Positions 12,437-24,800 of a stretch of 64,000 nucleotides of DNA are shown piece after piece (the first letter of the stretch is position 1; each line of letters begins with the position of its first letter). The DNA is from Prinsepia uniflora (lineage: Eukaryota; Streptophyta; Magnoliopsida; Rosales; Rosaceae): positions 73,100,752 through 73,164,751 of the forward strand of contig CM064872.1 in the NCBI GenBank assembly GCA_032719365.1, written 5' to 3'. The translations under genes and the position numbers were made by a program. A model generated the notes under the pieces. It was not told the origin of the DNA. It searched no databases and saw nothing but the letters and a program-made list of their open reading frames with translations.

Positions 12437-12462
12437 GGATGAGTGACACTTGTCACTCATCC
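12437..12462. repeat. 26-bp LTR palindrome
   Basis: Arms GGATGAGTGACA and TGTCACTCATCC around a 2-bp centre. Perfect arms. Equivalent palindromes sit in most other LTRs of the window. Confidence 0.8.
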
Positions 12463-12756
12463 GCTAGTTTGATTCAAATCTGACTTGGCCCGGATTCCCA
12501 TAATTAATTAATATTTTATTCTGTTGTTCTCGGTTCGTAAATTCCGCTAAAACACGTCCGTGACCATAACTTCTTCATACGAACTCCGATTTCGGCGTGC
12601 CGCCTGCCTACGGATCCGTGACGTCCCGACCTACGTCATAGTCATGGGTCAAAGTCCAAATTATCTCCCAGGTCAAAAGTCAAAGTTTCCCCCCATTCAG
12701 GGGCAAAATAGTCTTTTTACATTAAAATATTATTATTCTTGGTTCGGGTCGTTACA

Positions 12757-13174
12757 CTTTATGTCGCCCGAGCTTTGCATTTTCAAACCCATTTACCTTC
12801 GAATTTTTGGGCTGATTGTGTTCTCACCGTTGTTTACCTCATTAATTGTTTACCTACCCCTTTACTTTCCAATTCCTCTCCTTATGCTCACCTTTATAAT
12901 CGGTCTCCCACTTTCACCCATCTACGTGTTTTTGGTTGTGTTTGTTATGCCACCAATGTCCACTCACTTCACAAATTTGACTCTCGTGCTCATTATTGCA
13001 TTTTTTTCGATTACCCCATGGGTCAAAAGGGCTACAAATTAGATGATTTAGATACCCACCAATTCTTTTTTATCCAGTATGTCAAATTCCATGAACATAT
13101 TTTTCCCTTTTCCACACCCACAATCCCTCACGACCTTCCCACCACCGTTTTACCATCGCCCCACAAGATTACCT
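12757..13174 (+). pseudogene. Copia integrase fragment, duplicate copy
   Basis: Reads ARALHFQTHLPSNFWADCV, then YLINCLPTPLL and HLRVFGCVCYATNVH, the typical region after the DDE core of Ty1/Copia integrase. It lacks the catalytic part. It starts exactly after the G1 LTR end and is cut near 13175 by G1 integrase in the opposite strand. The frame is open through GYKLDDLD, whereas the partner copy has a TGA at that Leu, so this copy is the less decayed of the two. Confidence 0.85.
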
Positions 13175-14005
13175 TGACCTGCTGACAGATCAAACACTTG
13201 CTGACATACTCAGCTATCTCCCTCTTCATCCCTGGCCACCAATAATTGTCCCGGAGAGTGCGGTACATCTTCGTCCCTCCTGGATGCATAGCATAGGCCG
13301 AACTGTGGGCCTCGTCTAAAATCTCTCTCCTCAACTCTGGTACCGCAGGTACACACAATCTCCCCAGCTTCACCAATGCTCCGTCTCCCCGGATGGAGAA
13401 ATCCTGTCTCTGTCCGGACCCATCCTCGTTTCTGTAGTCACAGAGTATCTGGTCCTGTAGTTGAGCCTCGATGATCATGTCGACCAACACTGGTCGCACA
13501 TGAAAGCTAGCCAACAAGGCTCCCTGATCGTCCATTCCTAACATAACTCCGCTCTTCCGGAGTTCCACTCGCAAATACACCAATCTCAAATGCACAACTG
13601 ATCCCGCCGACTTCCTGCTAAGCGCATCAGCCACGACATTTGCCTTGTCAGGATGGTACTCGATGGTACAGTCATAATCCTTTAACAATTCTAACCATCT
13701 CCGTTGCCTCATGTTGAGTTCCTTCTGGGTGAACAGATGTTTGAGACTCTGGTGGTCGGTGTATATCCGGCATGTCACACCGAACAGGTAATGTCTCCAG
13801 ATCTTTAGAGCATGAACCACCGCTGCCAATTCCAGATCATGGGTAGGGTGGTTCAATTCGTGCGTCTTCAGCTACCGGGATGCGTAGGCAATCACTTTTC
13901 CATTCTGCATCAATACACAACCCAAACCTTGCAGCGATGCATCACTATATACCACGAACTCTCCATTGCTGTCCGGTAATGCAAGGACAGGTGCAGTGGT
14001 TAATC
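13128..14005 (-). pseudogene. Gypsy G1 pol: RNase H and start of integrase
   Basis: Continues the pol frame interrupted by S3. From 14005 downward: end of the RT/RNase H connection (APVLALPD), RNase H with YSDASLQGLGCVL, the ELNHPTHDLELAAVVHALK segment and YTDHQSL, then the integrase zinc region (HSSAYAMHPGGTKMYRTL, CLICQQVK). A TAG at 13872-13874 replaces a Gln codon of the family. Real G1 coding ends near 13176; the last residues of the open frame are antisense Copia sequence. Integrase core, chromodomain and 3' LTR are missing. Role in life: removal of template RNA and chromosomal integration. Confidence 0.9.
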
Positions 14006-14697
14006 TGTCAGGACCCGTCCCAAATATCGCCACGATACCTGGGACGACCCCTGCTCTCGTCTGACAATCACACCTAAAGTACCAAAATAACCTCCATAAT
14101 ACAATAAGCATAACTATCAGACGAAGGAGTAAATATATACAACTGTAAGTCAGAGCATAGTTCTACAAAATGGGCACAAATATCCTACTACGCTAGTCTC
14201 GCAACGGAAGAACGTCAAAAGCTCTATGCCTCGATATCTGCCTCAACGTTCACCCCGGCGCTATCACCACGACCTGGAGGGAAAATTTAAAACCAAAAGT
14301 GTGAGTGGACTAGAATAACTAAACGTTTTAAAAATCAGTTTATCACCAAATCAAAGTTAAGGAAAATTAACAATAATTGTTCTCTCCGTTTTAAAAACAG
14401 GCATGCCCAACTAAGTATTAGAAAATCATAACATGAAACATCATAAGAAACAGAAACACTATAAAACGGATATAGAAATCATAGTATGTGCATCATAAAA
14501 CCATGAACGTAAAACCATCATTTTCAGATCAAACCTGCTGGACCTATCCAAGTCTTTAAACTCAACCAGGCCTCAAATATAATTCCGAGTCTTTAAACTC
14601 CCGAGTCTTTAAACTCAATAGGCCTATGGGGGTAATATCATAAATGTCCGAGTCTTTAAACTCCCGAGTCTTTAAACTCAATCCGGGCCCGTCCCCC

Positions 14698-16427
14698 TGA
14701 CTACGCCCAAACTACGCATTAAATTAAACACGTAATTCGAGTGTTGTGCAATTTAAACCCTTTTTGTGTAGATGTAGTATTGGTACATAGGGATCGTTCT
14801 TAACCGGGGAAATTAGGGAACATTAATAATGTGCTAGTGGGAAAGAGTAATGAATAAATGAATAATGAATAAATTAATGAATTAAATAATTAAAGGAATA
14901 AAAGAATAAAAGAATTAAAAGAATAAAAGAATAAAGAAGGGGGGTTTTGAAAAGATTTATAACTAAATTAAAGAAAACACTAATTAAGAATTAAAATGCA
15001 AATGCTCATGCTAATTGGAATTTACAAACCATAGAGTAGTTTCATAGACAAAACCCACACTTTTACGTAAGTAATTTCGAATTAACACTCACATTATTTA
15101 AATTACTCCTAAAAATAGACGTCTCTCTAACATTTTGCTCATAATAAACCAATCACGAAATCCTACCTTCATCATCTCAAATACTTACATATATCTTTCA
15201 ATATTATAAATGCATCAACCATTAATGTGCGTCAAACATCAATATGCTTCAAACATTTATAACATGATTTACCTTAAGTTTATAATTAAATGCGCCGACA
15301 GCGATCAACATTTAATCTCTTCAATTCTACTCTAAGTGCACCGACAGCGGATAAAACACTTAACATCAAATTGAAGTTTAAGCACTAAAACATATGAAGT
15401 AAAAGAAATTCAAAAAGTAAAACACATGGAGATTGCATTCTTACTTACAAATGTTAGAAAGAAAATACCAAGAACAATAGTAAAGAAGAAATGAAAATAA
15501 TATAAAAATAACATAAATTACGAATAAGAATTAAAAGAAAACTAATTAATAAGAAAATCTGCAAGAAGTAAAAATGGTCCCCAAAAATGTCTCTCAAAAG
15601 AGAGAAACAAAAGAACTAAACTAAGAACTAAGAAAAATGAAAGAAATTGAAGAATGAAACTAATGGGGGACTCCCAAAATACATGAATTGAAGCCCTATT
15701 TATAGGTAAAAAAAGCTATCAAAAATACATAAAAAATACAATAAAAAAAATGTGGAATAGTGGAATGATGAATAATGAAGATTTGTGATGATGTTAAGAT
15801 GTAGTTTTAGTTGATTTTGTGCTGGAAAGTGGGAAAAGTGGCTGGAAAAATCAGAAAAATATGAGAAAGTGGAGCAGTTGGGCTAGTGGATGTGCAGGTG
15901 GGCTATTGAGGATTTGGGCCAGGCGGATTGGCTGCTGCAGTGGAGAAGCGGGCCTGGGTGTGTTGGATCTGCTACACGGGCCGAGCAGGTGTGGGTAGCG
16001 GGCCAACGGGCCGGAGCTTCTGCTGGGCTGAAGTGCTGGAACTGAATGCGGGCCTGGGATTGCACGGGCTGGGCTAGCGGGCTTTGCTGGCGGGCTGGAT
16101 CACTGCCGTGCGGGCTGGGCTTCTTTTTCTTTTTTTTTTCATTTCTGTTGGGCTGGGTTGCAAGGTTTATAGATTTGTGCTGTAAGAAAGCTGAAATTAA
16201 TTTATTAATTTAATAATATTTCACCGAAATTCGTCCATAATTTATTTGTTAAAATTCCGATCGAGACGATTCTTTCGCCAAAATACTCCAAATTACAAAC
16301 TTTATTTATTTAAACAAAAATAACACAAAATAAATTATTTTATCTATTTATTTATTATTTTAATATTAAAAGCTAAGTATAAAGGGTATAAAATAATATA
16401 AAATAATGCTTATTTAAGGACCTATCA
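14698..16427 (-). mobile_element. Solo LTR S4, unclassified family, nested in S3
   Basis: 1730-bp insertion with ends TGATAGGTCC (16427, minus) and GGGCGTAGTCA (14698), flanked by CCCCC on both sides (14693-14697, 16428-16432). TG...CA ends and a 5-bp duplication mark it as an LTR. It has a TATA motif about 720 bp from its start and no coding frame. S6 is a truncated relative. No internal region of this family is in the window, so its superfamily is unknown. Confidence 0.75.
15697..15704 (-). promoter_or_regulatory. Putative LTR TATA box (S4)
   Basis: CTATAAATAG on the minus strand, with GC-richer sequence upstream and AT-rich transcribed sequence downstream. Position relative to the LTR start matches that in S6. 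Confidence 0.45.
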
Positions 16428-18499
16428 CCCCCGTCAATCAATATCCGGGTCTTTAAACCCATATCCAGATCCAGCAAATCCAATCCCAATTCATTGTAAA
16501 ACCATTTCTAGATCCATAGCCAAACTCGAATTCAAAATCCCCAGTCTGAAGCCCTTCCGGCGTTCAGAACCGACATTCCGAACCCAAATCCGGAAATCCA
16601 TTATTATACCAAAAACCACATGTAATCACAAAGCATATTTCATAACCCATTTATCATCGTCAGAAAACATTTATAGGTTGAAATCCTCAAATATGGCATC
16701 AAAATCCAAAAACCAGCTTTTTCCCGAAAAACGTGTAAAATCCCAGAAATGTCTCGAAAAACGTGCAAACATATCAACCACATATAATCATCATTAAGAA
16801 GCATAAAACACATTTAATATCATAAAACATCAATAAAAATAGTTAGGCATGCTCGAAAGAAAGAAAGGGTCCACTCACAGCTCGGAACGAGTCAATCGCG
16901 CTCCGTGCGCTCCTCGACCGTCTCGGGTGCCTCCCGTCCTGTCAATATGCACCAAATAGGGTCACAAACACATTAAGGATACTAACCCTATTTTCCCCAA
17001 TTTTTCGGAAATTTATTAATATTTTAATCTTAAACCCTAAACCGTCCGGATTCCCGAACTATCTCACAACATCGTCCGATTAACCCGAAAATCATACCAA
17101 TGGATTCCTTAGGACATTTAGAACCAAAACCATGTTGGAAGCTTAGCCGGAATCCTTCCCACGCGCCTCCACGTGCCGCCCAAAGTGGCTGCGCATGGGC
17201 CTCACGCGCCTGCTACAGTGTTTCTCCTACCTCGAGTCACCCGGTTCAGCACAGTTGAACCGGCGTGACCGTCTCTCTGTGATTCCTCCACCGTTTCAGT
17301 CCAAACCAATCCCAAGAACTTCGTTCCATCCTAAGCAATCTAACCATGTCCTTACATTTGAGATTCACGGCCCAAAACCTCACGACTCTCCCTCGAAAAA
17401 TCTGAGCCCGTGGCCCCTGTTTTGGCCGCCGGCCGCCCAGGTCCTCCCCCGGCACGGCACCACAACCACACGACTCCTGAGACCTCCAGGAGTCTCACCC
17501 TGGCCTCCAAATCCCTCGACTCTAAGCCCAACGCCACGACTTTCGATTTGAAATTCACGGGAAAAACTGAGGAAGTGGGCTTACCTTTCGATTCCTTCTC
17601 CGCCGTGTGCACCGCTGCGTGCCACGGTGCTCGTTGGACTCCCTGCAGCCTCCTGAACCTCCCACGGTCTTGGTTTGAACCACCACACGGCACAACTACC
17701 GCCCCTGTCTCACAACCTCCTTGTTTTCCTCAGAACTCCGCCGCACCACCACCGTGTCCCCGTGCACGATTCCTCCACCAAAACACGATCACCAGCACCG
17801 CCTTGTCTCTGTGTCACTCTCTCAATCCACTCTTCACTCACTCACCCCCTAAATCGATCACTGTCTCTCCAATCTCTTCTCTCTGTTTTCTCTGTGTTCA
17901 AGCACGATGCACGGTTGGCCTTGGACAAAATGTGGCCGTGCACACGAATGATCTTCCTAGAACCATCCAGTGTCCCCCACGTGTCCATCACCCCATGGTT
18001 CAGCCAAAATATCCCTACCACTTGCCCTTATCTGATTGGGCTGAAGAAAAAGACTAAAATACCCTTCATGTACAAATTACCATTTTACCCTCGTACTTTC
18101 CAGACCCGTAAATATTCCGTCCGACGTCCGATGACAGCGTGCCGCCTGTCGTTGTACTCAGGACATTGAGACCTATCTAACGGTCCTCGGTCTACGTGAA
18201 AATCACCAGTACTCCAAAAAGTCAACATTTTCCTTAATTAGTCACAATTACGGTAACGCCCTCAATCTTCCGAACGTTATAACTTTTTCTACGATTGTCC
18301 GAATCGAACCTGCCACCTGTCTACAGACTCGTGACGTCCTAAACTACGTCACGGTCAATAGTCAACACTCATCTAACTGGTAAATCGAAAAGTCAACTTT
18401 TGGCCTACTATTTACAAGGGCAAAATCGTCCTTTATATACAAAACTTTTTACAAAATTACATTTTTACCCTTCCCGAAGGTACGGGTTGTTACATAATC

Positions 18500-20472
18500 G
18501 AAACTTTAATTCCTGAAAACTCTGTTTACACTGCTCGTCCCACACAAACTTCACCCCTTTCCGTGTTAACCGAGTCAATGGTGCGGCAATCTGGGAGAAA
18601 CCCTCCACGAATCTCCGATAGTAGCCTGCTAACCCAACAAAACTTCGTACTTCAGTCACCGTGGTCGGTCTTGGCCAATTTGTCACAGCCTTCGTTTTCT
18701 GAGGATCCACACTTATCCCTTAGGGTGATATAATGTGACCCAAGAATCCAATACTATTTAGCCAGAATTGACATTTGCTTAACTTGGCATATAGCTGCTC
18801 CTGTCGTAGTTTACCCAATACCATTCGTAAGTGCTTCTCATGAGCCCGGACTCTCTTGGAATACACCAAGATGTCGTCGATAAACACGATCACAAATTTA
18901 TCCAAGTACGCTCGGAAGACCCGATTCATCAAGTCCATGAATGCAGCTGGTGCATTCGTCAGTCCGAAGGGCATCACCAAGAACTCATAATGCCCATACC
19001 TCGTTCGAAAAGCTGTTTTCTGAACATCCCCCTCGGCTATTCTCATCTGATGGTATCCTGACCTCAGATCTATCTTGGAGAAATATCGTGCTCCTCGTAA
19101 GTGATCGAACAAATCATCGATCCTGGGTAAGGGATACTGATTCCTAACCGTGGCCTTGTTCAACTGCCTATAATCCACACACAACCGCAAACTACCCTCC
19201 TTCTTTTTCACAAATAAGATCGGCGCTCCCCATGGTGATGTACTGCGTCGGATAAACCCTAGATCCGCCAGTTCCTGTAGTTGGATTTTCAATTCCCGTA
19301 GCTCTGTCGGTGCCATACGATACGGTGCTTGCGAAATCAGTCGAGTCCCGGGGAGTAACTCGATCGTGAAATCGATCTCCCTGGGTGGTGGTAATCCAGG
19401 TAAATCCCCTGGAAAGACATCAGGAAATTCCCGCACAATCGGAATATCCTCAATTCTCAAAGATTCATCCGTAGACTCTACCACATAAGCAAGATAACCC
19501 TGACACCCCTTCTGTAAAAGTTTTGTAGCTGTGAGTGCAGATATTACCTTGGGTGATGCATCTCCACACTCCCCCTGAAATATCACTTCCGGCAATCCCG
19601 AACCTCTCAAAGTCAATCGCATGTTACTACAGTCGATGAGCGAATTGTACTCCGACAACCAATCAACTCCAAGTATCACATCGAAGTCGTGCACATTCAT
19701 AAGAATCAAATCTGCGGGGAACTCGATTCCTTCAATCTCCACAGGATAAGCTCGTATCTCCTGGTTCACTTGGTAGGTCACACCCATCGGTGTCCCCACA
19801 CCCATCTCGTGCTCAAGTGCGGTCACCTCACGTCCCAACAGACCCGCACAACGCGGTGAAATAAAAGAATGAGTTGCTCCCGAATCCATCAATGCACGAA
19901 CAACCATGCCATAAATATGTATAGTACCTGTCAACACTCCCGGAATGGATCTGGCCTGCTGCTGGGTAACAGCATAGACACGGGCCATAGACTCTGCAGG
20001 TCGTCCCCGTCCTCTAGCTCCTCGATCACATCCACGCACAACACCGCGTGTCCAGCTGCTGGCAGTCTGGGATGCTGAGCTCTGTTCTGGCATAGTGCTG
20101 CCCCGAATCAGTGGACAATCAGAAGCATAGTGTCCCGGCTCACCACAAGCAAATCATGTGACCTCCCTAGGTCGACCCGAGTATCCTCCCGGTGAGGTGC
20201 TCATTGGTGAGTACGGCTGCTGCCAAGCCCCAGAACGCTGTCCAGACCGCTGAGGACTACTGCACTGACCAGAACGTCCTCGGCTGCCCGAAGATGAAGA
20301 TCCACCATAATGTCCTCCCTTCGAGCCCCGACGGCCCGAGAATCCCAAGTGTGGGCGATCACGTCGCCGTGTCTCCCCCTCAGCTCGATGACGTGCCAGG
20401 ATACTGTTCTCAACCCTGGTCGCCTCATCAGTCAGATCCCTCATGGTAGCAAAGGGCGTCGCAGTCACCATC
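18500..20472 (-). pseudogene. Gypsy G1 gag C-terminus, protease and reverse transcriptase
   Basis: Minus-strand frame, broken on both sides. From 20472: gag C-terminal part (VTATPFATMRDLTDEATRVE), an Arg/Gly/Ser-rich stretch, then the CCHC knuckle FACGEPGHYASDC. Its first Cys codon is now TGA (20154-20156). Then protease with MDSGATHSFIS, and RT with SPWGAPILFVKKKEGSLR, YRQLNK, MPFGLTNAPAAFM and the catalytic VFIDDILVYS. A second stop (TAA, 18720-18722) lies after GFLGHIISP. The frame continues through VDPQKTKAV and RSFVGLAGYYRRFVEGF to the S3 junction. The polyprotein would make particles and copy element RNA; here it is dead. Confidence 0.92.
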
Positions 20473-21844
20473 TGTAACGATCCGTCCCAAATTCCATGAT
20501 TAGATTAGTGACTAATCACGATTAGTGACTAATCACGATTTGTGAGGTTAATCGGTGATTAGTTAGGCTAAATCGGACGAACGATGCGGAATGACCGTTT
20601 TTCCCCTAGTGGTGGCAAAACGTTGACTTTTCGATCGGGCGGTCAAAGGGACTTTGACCGATGACCGTGACGTATTTCGTGACGTCACGAGTTCATAGAC
20701 AGGTGGCACGTTCAATTCCGACGTTCATGGAGGAAGTTATGACGTTCGGAAGTTTAGGGGCATTTTGGTAATTTGGGTGAATAGGAGGTCAAAAGTTGAC
20801 TTTTTGATCGGGAGGTCCGATGGCCGAGGGCCGAAGACCGTTACGTAGATAAGGACGATACGAATCCGTAGACAGGCGGCACGTCGAATTCGGACGTTCG
20901 ACGGCGAAGTTACGGTTCACGGAAGTTCCCAGTTACTATTCACAACAGCACATTTTACGAGACAAAAAGTGCAGTTTTGTCTCTAGTGGGCCCAGATATT
21001 TAATGGAGGCCCAATGGATGAGTGACACTTGTCACCCATCCACTGGCCAACCCCACCCACTCATGCACCAAACCCTTCCCCGTTCATCCATTTCTCCCAT
21101 TTTCTTCCCAAACCAAACCGATCACCATTTCCTCACCCAAACACCAAACCCTTCCCTTCTAGCCATAACTGAGACCAGAGGGCGAGAGAGGAGGACTAAG
21201 GATGGCAGCTGGTGGCTGGAACCGCCGTGGGCGGTGGCGGGAACCCAGAACCCGATCGGGTACCCGGTAAGCCCATTTTCAATTTTTGTGTGGATTTTGT
21301 TGTTATGGGTCGATTTGGACGATTGGTTTGAGTTAAATAGGTTGCTAGGGAGTTGTTAGGGAGGTTTTGGTGGTGGTTGGACGTCGGAGGAGCCCTAGGA
21401 GGTTTCGGGAAAATTGAACCGTGAGGTTCAAAATTGAACCGGTCGGATTTCGAAGGTTTTAGGTAGTTTTGTTAATTGGGTTAGATAGGAAATGAAGAAA
21501 TAGGAATTTAGGAATTGGAATGGATGAAATCGGACCGAAAATGAGGGAGAAGGACACCTGGACCGGTTACGCCGGTCCAAGTTGCAGGAAAAACCGGACC
21601 GGACCGGTTCAGACCGGTCTGACCGATGTAGGGGATGACTGATGACGTCATCCTGATGACGTCATCATGTCAGGGATGACGTCATCATGTCAGATCTGAC
21701 AATGTCAGACTGACATGTCAGACAGTGGGCCAATGGGAGCGTGACACGTGTCACTGTCAGGGGCTGTCAGTGATGACGTCATGCTGACGTCAGCGATGAC
21801 GTCAGCAGGTACTGTAGCAGGCGCGTGAAGCTCACGCGCAGCCA
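20473..21844 (+). repeat. Inverted partial LTR copy (left arm of large inverted repeat)
   Basis: Plus-strand LTR head starting TGTAACGATCCG directly at the break in G1 gag. It is the reverse complement of 23805-25159, the head of LTR S5. The arms differ by a 17-bp tandem duplication near 20510-20545 in this arm and about ten substitutions noted by eye. The copy stops at CAGCCA, where S5 begins in opposite orientation. Frames such as 21003-21359 are mirrored in the other arm and are not taken as genes. Confidence 0.9.
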
Positions 21845-24800
21845 CAGAACCCATCCCAATCCCCCCGGGATTAGTGCGGGATGACCCTGCTCCCGTCTGA
21901 CACGAATTGTTAGACAAGGGATATTTTCGTCCTTTGCCCTCCCGGGCTATCAGAGTATGCCAGGATCCGGAGGAGGCATGTGATATCTCGGTCCCTGCTA
22001 CAGTCCACATCCGATGTCAACCTGAAGGGCAGTCAAAACATTAAAAACTGTGAGTGGACAAAACAAAGAGTTTATAAAAACATTTAATAAGGAAGACATT
22101 TGTACCCTCCACTAAAAAGCATGCATGCATTCGAAAACCATTTATCCAAAACAACCATATGTGGGACTAAGCCCAAAGCAGATATAAACTAAGGTCGAAA
22201 GGACCACAATAAAAACGACCATACGGGCCACTGCCCAAATCCTGTGCACACCTGTACACACCATATATCATATATCATATATCCATCACATACATATATA
22301 TAAGTCACACAACCAATCCTGTCACGGTATCCAAAGCTACTCGCGCGCTACCCGGGTCTCAATCCGAGTCTTCTCAAAGTCAAGGTCAATGTCCGCAGAC
22401 CACTGACCCTACCCGAGGTAATAGTAACCATAGCCTTCCTGAGAGTAAGGAACCCAACTGGGGGGTGACTCCACTCAGTCGGTGCTCCGTGACTACTCCG
22501 GGGTCCACCCAGGCCAACGACCCTCCCCTGAGGAGATAATAGAAGTAAAGGAAGGTAGACGAACATATATATACATAACATAAACATTCATGACCGGTTC
22601 CCCTGAACCGTCATGATCCATAATATCCATAATCAGGTAACATGCCGGTTCCCATAAACCGTCATGTACCGTAATAACATAACCAGGGTTCATGCCGGTC
22701 CCCATAAACCGTCATGAACCAGAATGACCTGACAAAGGTTCATGCCGGTTCCCATAAACCGTCATGAACCACAATGACCTTTCCAGAGTTCATGCCGGTT
22801 CCCATAAACCGTCATGAACTTGGAAATCCACGTAGGGTCCCTGACCCGAAATCATAAACCATAAAGTAACTGGGTCTCGTGCCCGAACATATGACTCAAC
22901 TGGGCACCGTGCCCGATATCTAAGGGTCAGTCACGACTCCGATCATAGTGATGCGTGCAACCATCCATCCAGGACCGCCCTCAATCCTGGTATGTCGCCG
23001 TGAATGAATCAACCGACGCGACCATCGCAAGACCATGGTGCACTCATCACCGATCGCTATCCTGAACCGTCAGCACTCCGAAGTCGAGCCTCTCCAGGCT
23101 GCCCGACCACGAATCTTGCATCGTGACCTCTCCGGAAGGAACACATCCCAATCCGGAGGCGAGCGTCGTATCGTCGATCGCCGTGCACCTAGCACCCGTC
23201 GCGACCACGATTTAGACCCGAAGGTCGTAAATAGTGTCATATGCCCGAGACAAAACCAAATGGGTCTCATACCCGAGTTTATCCATTTAGAAATCCAAAA
23301 TCAAATCATTTAAATCAATAAAGAAATACAGACCCGTATAAGCACCGTATAAGGCTGAAACCTCGAAATACGTGCTTATACGTAACCACATACAAATGCA
23401 CCCATGGCATCCTCAAACAAGTAATAAAACATATAATAAACATTTATGCATGCACCAATTTAGAAAACAAAGTCCACTCACAGACCGTCCGAGCTGCCGC
23501 CTCGATTTGCGTGCCATACGGCTCCCCGAGCCGATCACCGTTACCGGGACTCCCAAACCTGTCCAAATCGTAATAGAAGGTTACTAACTACTTAATTAAC
23601 CTCCTACCAAAGCCCCGTAATTTTCCCGTATTTTTAACTATTTTTAATCCCGAACCTAAACCTTTTGATGCCCCGAAACATATCGAGACGGTGTCCGATC
23701 GACACGAAACCAGTCCCAAAATGTTCGTTACATCGAATAGAAGATTTCACATGTTGGAACCTTCCCCAGATTCCCTGCCACGCACCCTCACGCGCCGCCT
23801 GAAATGGCTGCGCGTGGGCTTCACGCGCCTGCTACAGTACCTGCTGACGTCATCGCTGACGTCAGCATGACGTCATCACTCACAGCCCCTGATAGTGACA
23901 CGTGTCACGCTCCCATTGGCCCACTGTCTGACATGTCAGTCTGACATTGTCAGATCTGACATGATGACGTCATCCCTGACATGATGACGTCATCAGGATG
24001 ACGTCATCAGTCATCCCCTACATCGGTCAGACCGGTCTGAACCGGTCCGGTCCGGTTTTTCCTGCAACTTGGACCGGCGTAACCGGTCCAGGTGTCCTTC
24101 TCCCTCATTTTCGGTCCGATTTCATCCATTCCAATTCCTAAATTCCTATTTCTTCATTTCCTATCTAACCCAATTAACAAAACTACCTAAAACCCTCGAA
24201 ATCCGACCGGTTCAATTTTGAACCTCACGGTTCAATTTTCCCGAAACCTCCCAGGGCTCCTCCGACGTCCAACCACCACCAAAACCTCCCTAACAACTCC
24301 CTAGCAACCTATTTAACTCAAACCAATCGTCCAAATCGACCCATAACAACAAAATCCACACAAAAATTGAAAATGGGCTTACCGGGTACCCGTTCGGGTT
24401 CTGGGTTCCCGCCACCGCCCACGGCGGTTCCAGCCACCAGCTGCCGTCCTTAGTCCTCCTCTCTCGCCCTCTGGTCTCAGTTATGGCTAGAAGGGAAGGG
24501 TTTGGTGTTTGGGTGAGGAAATGGTGATCGGTTTGGTTTGGGAAGAAAATGGGAGAAATGGATGAACGGGGAAGGGTTTGGTGCATGAGTGGGTGGGGTT
24601 GGCCAGTGGATGGGTGACAAGTGTCACTCATCCATTGGGCCTCCATTAAATATCTGGGCCCACTAGAGACAAAACTGCACTTTTTGTCTCGTAAAATGTG
24701 CTGTTGTGAATAGTAACTGGGAACTTCCGTGAACCGTAACTTCGCCGTCGAACGTCCGAATTCGACGTGCCGCCTGTCTACGGATTCGTATCGTCCTTAT

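Larger units (their letters stand above)
10137..12756 (-). mobile_element. 5' LTR of G1, duplicate copy
   Basis: Minus-strand LTR of 2620 bp: TGTAACGACCCG at 12756 to GACGGGTTCTGTCA at 10137. The primer-binding site lies directly beside it at 10122-10133 (minus). It is almost identical to 28770-31388. It contains an array of TGACGTCA motifs (11396-11550) and the 26-bp palindrome (12437-12462). It is not the 3' partner LTR of G1, because the same gag and Copia neighbours flank both copies. Confidence 0.85.
9689..13175. repeat. Segmental duplicate, copy 1 (matches 28322-31807)
   Basis: This stretch repeats 28322-31807 in the same order and orientation: G1 gag start, primer-binding site, whole 5' LTR, then Copia integrase. 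The offset is 18632-18633 bp throughout. By eye I count only some 30-40 substitutions and a couple of 1-2-bp indels in about 3.49 kb. A gag frameshift is shared. The left edge is the shared GAAACGACCG at 9689; the right edge is near 13175, where Copia joins G1 integrase across the short homology ACCTTGACCT / ACCTCGACCT. Confidence 0.9.
14006..18494 (-). mobile_element. Solo LTR S3 inside G1 pol, interrupted by S4
   Basis: Minus strand: TGTAACAACCCG at 18494 to GGGTCCTGACA at 14006. Perfect target-site duplication TAATC (14001-14005 and 18495-18499), and the pol frame resumes on either side. Length without S4 is about 2754 bp. It shares the GAGTCTTTAAACTC block with S2 and carries the U3-end module twice (about 18139 and 18311). 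Longish open frames at 17195-18169 are LTR sequence, not genes. Confidence 0.9.

Noticed and set aside
17195..18169. Overlapping open frames of 118-215 codons that look Pro/Ser-rich
   Set aside because: They lie wholly inside solo LTR S3. Composition follows the C-rich LTR strand and no domain is visible.
21003..21359. 118-codon frame repeated at 24290-24646 on the other strand
   Set aside because: It is duplicated only because it lies in both arms of the LTR inverted repeat. No known motif, and it is LTR transcribed-region sequence.
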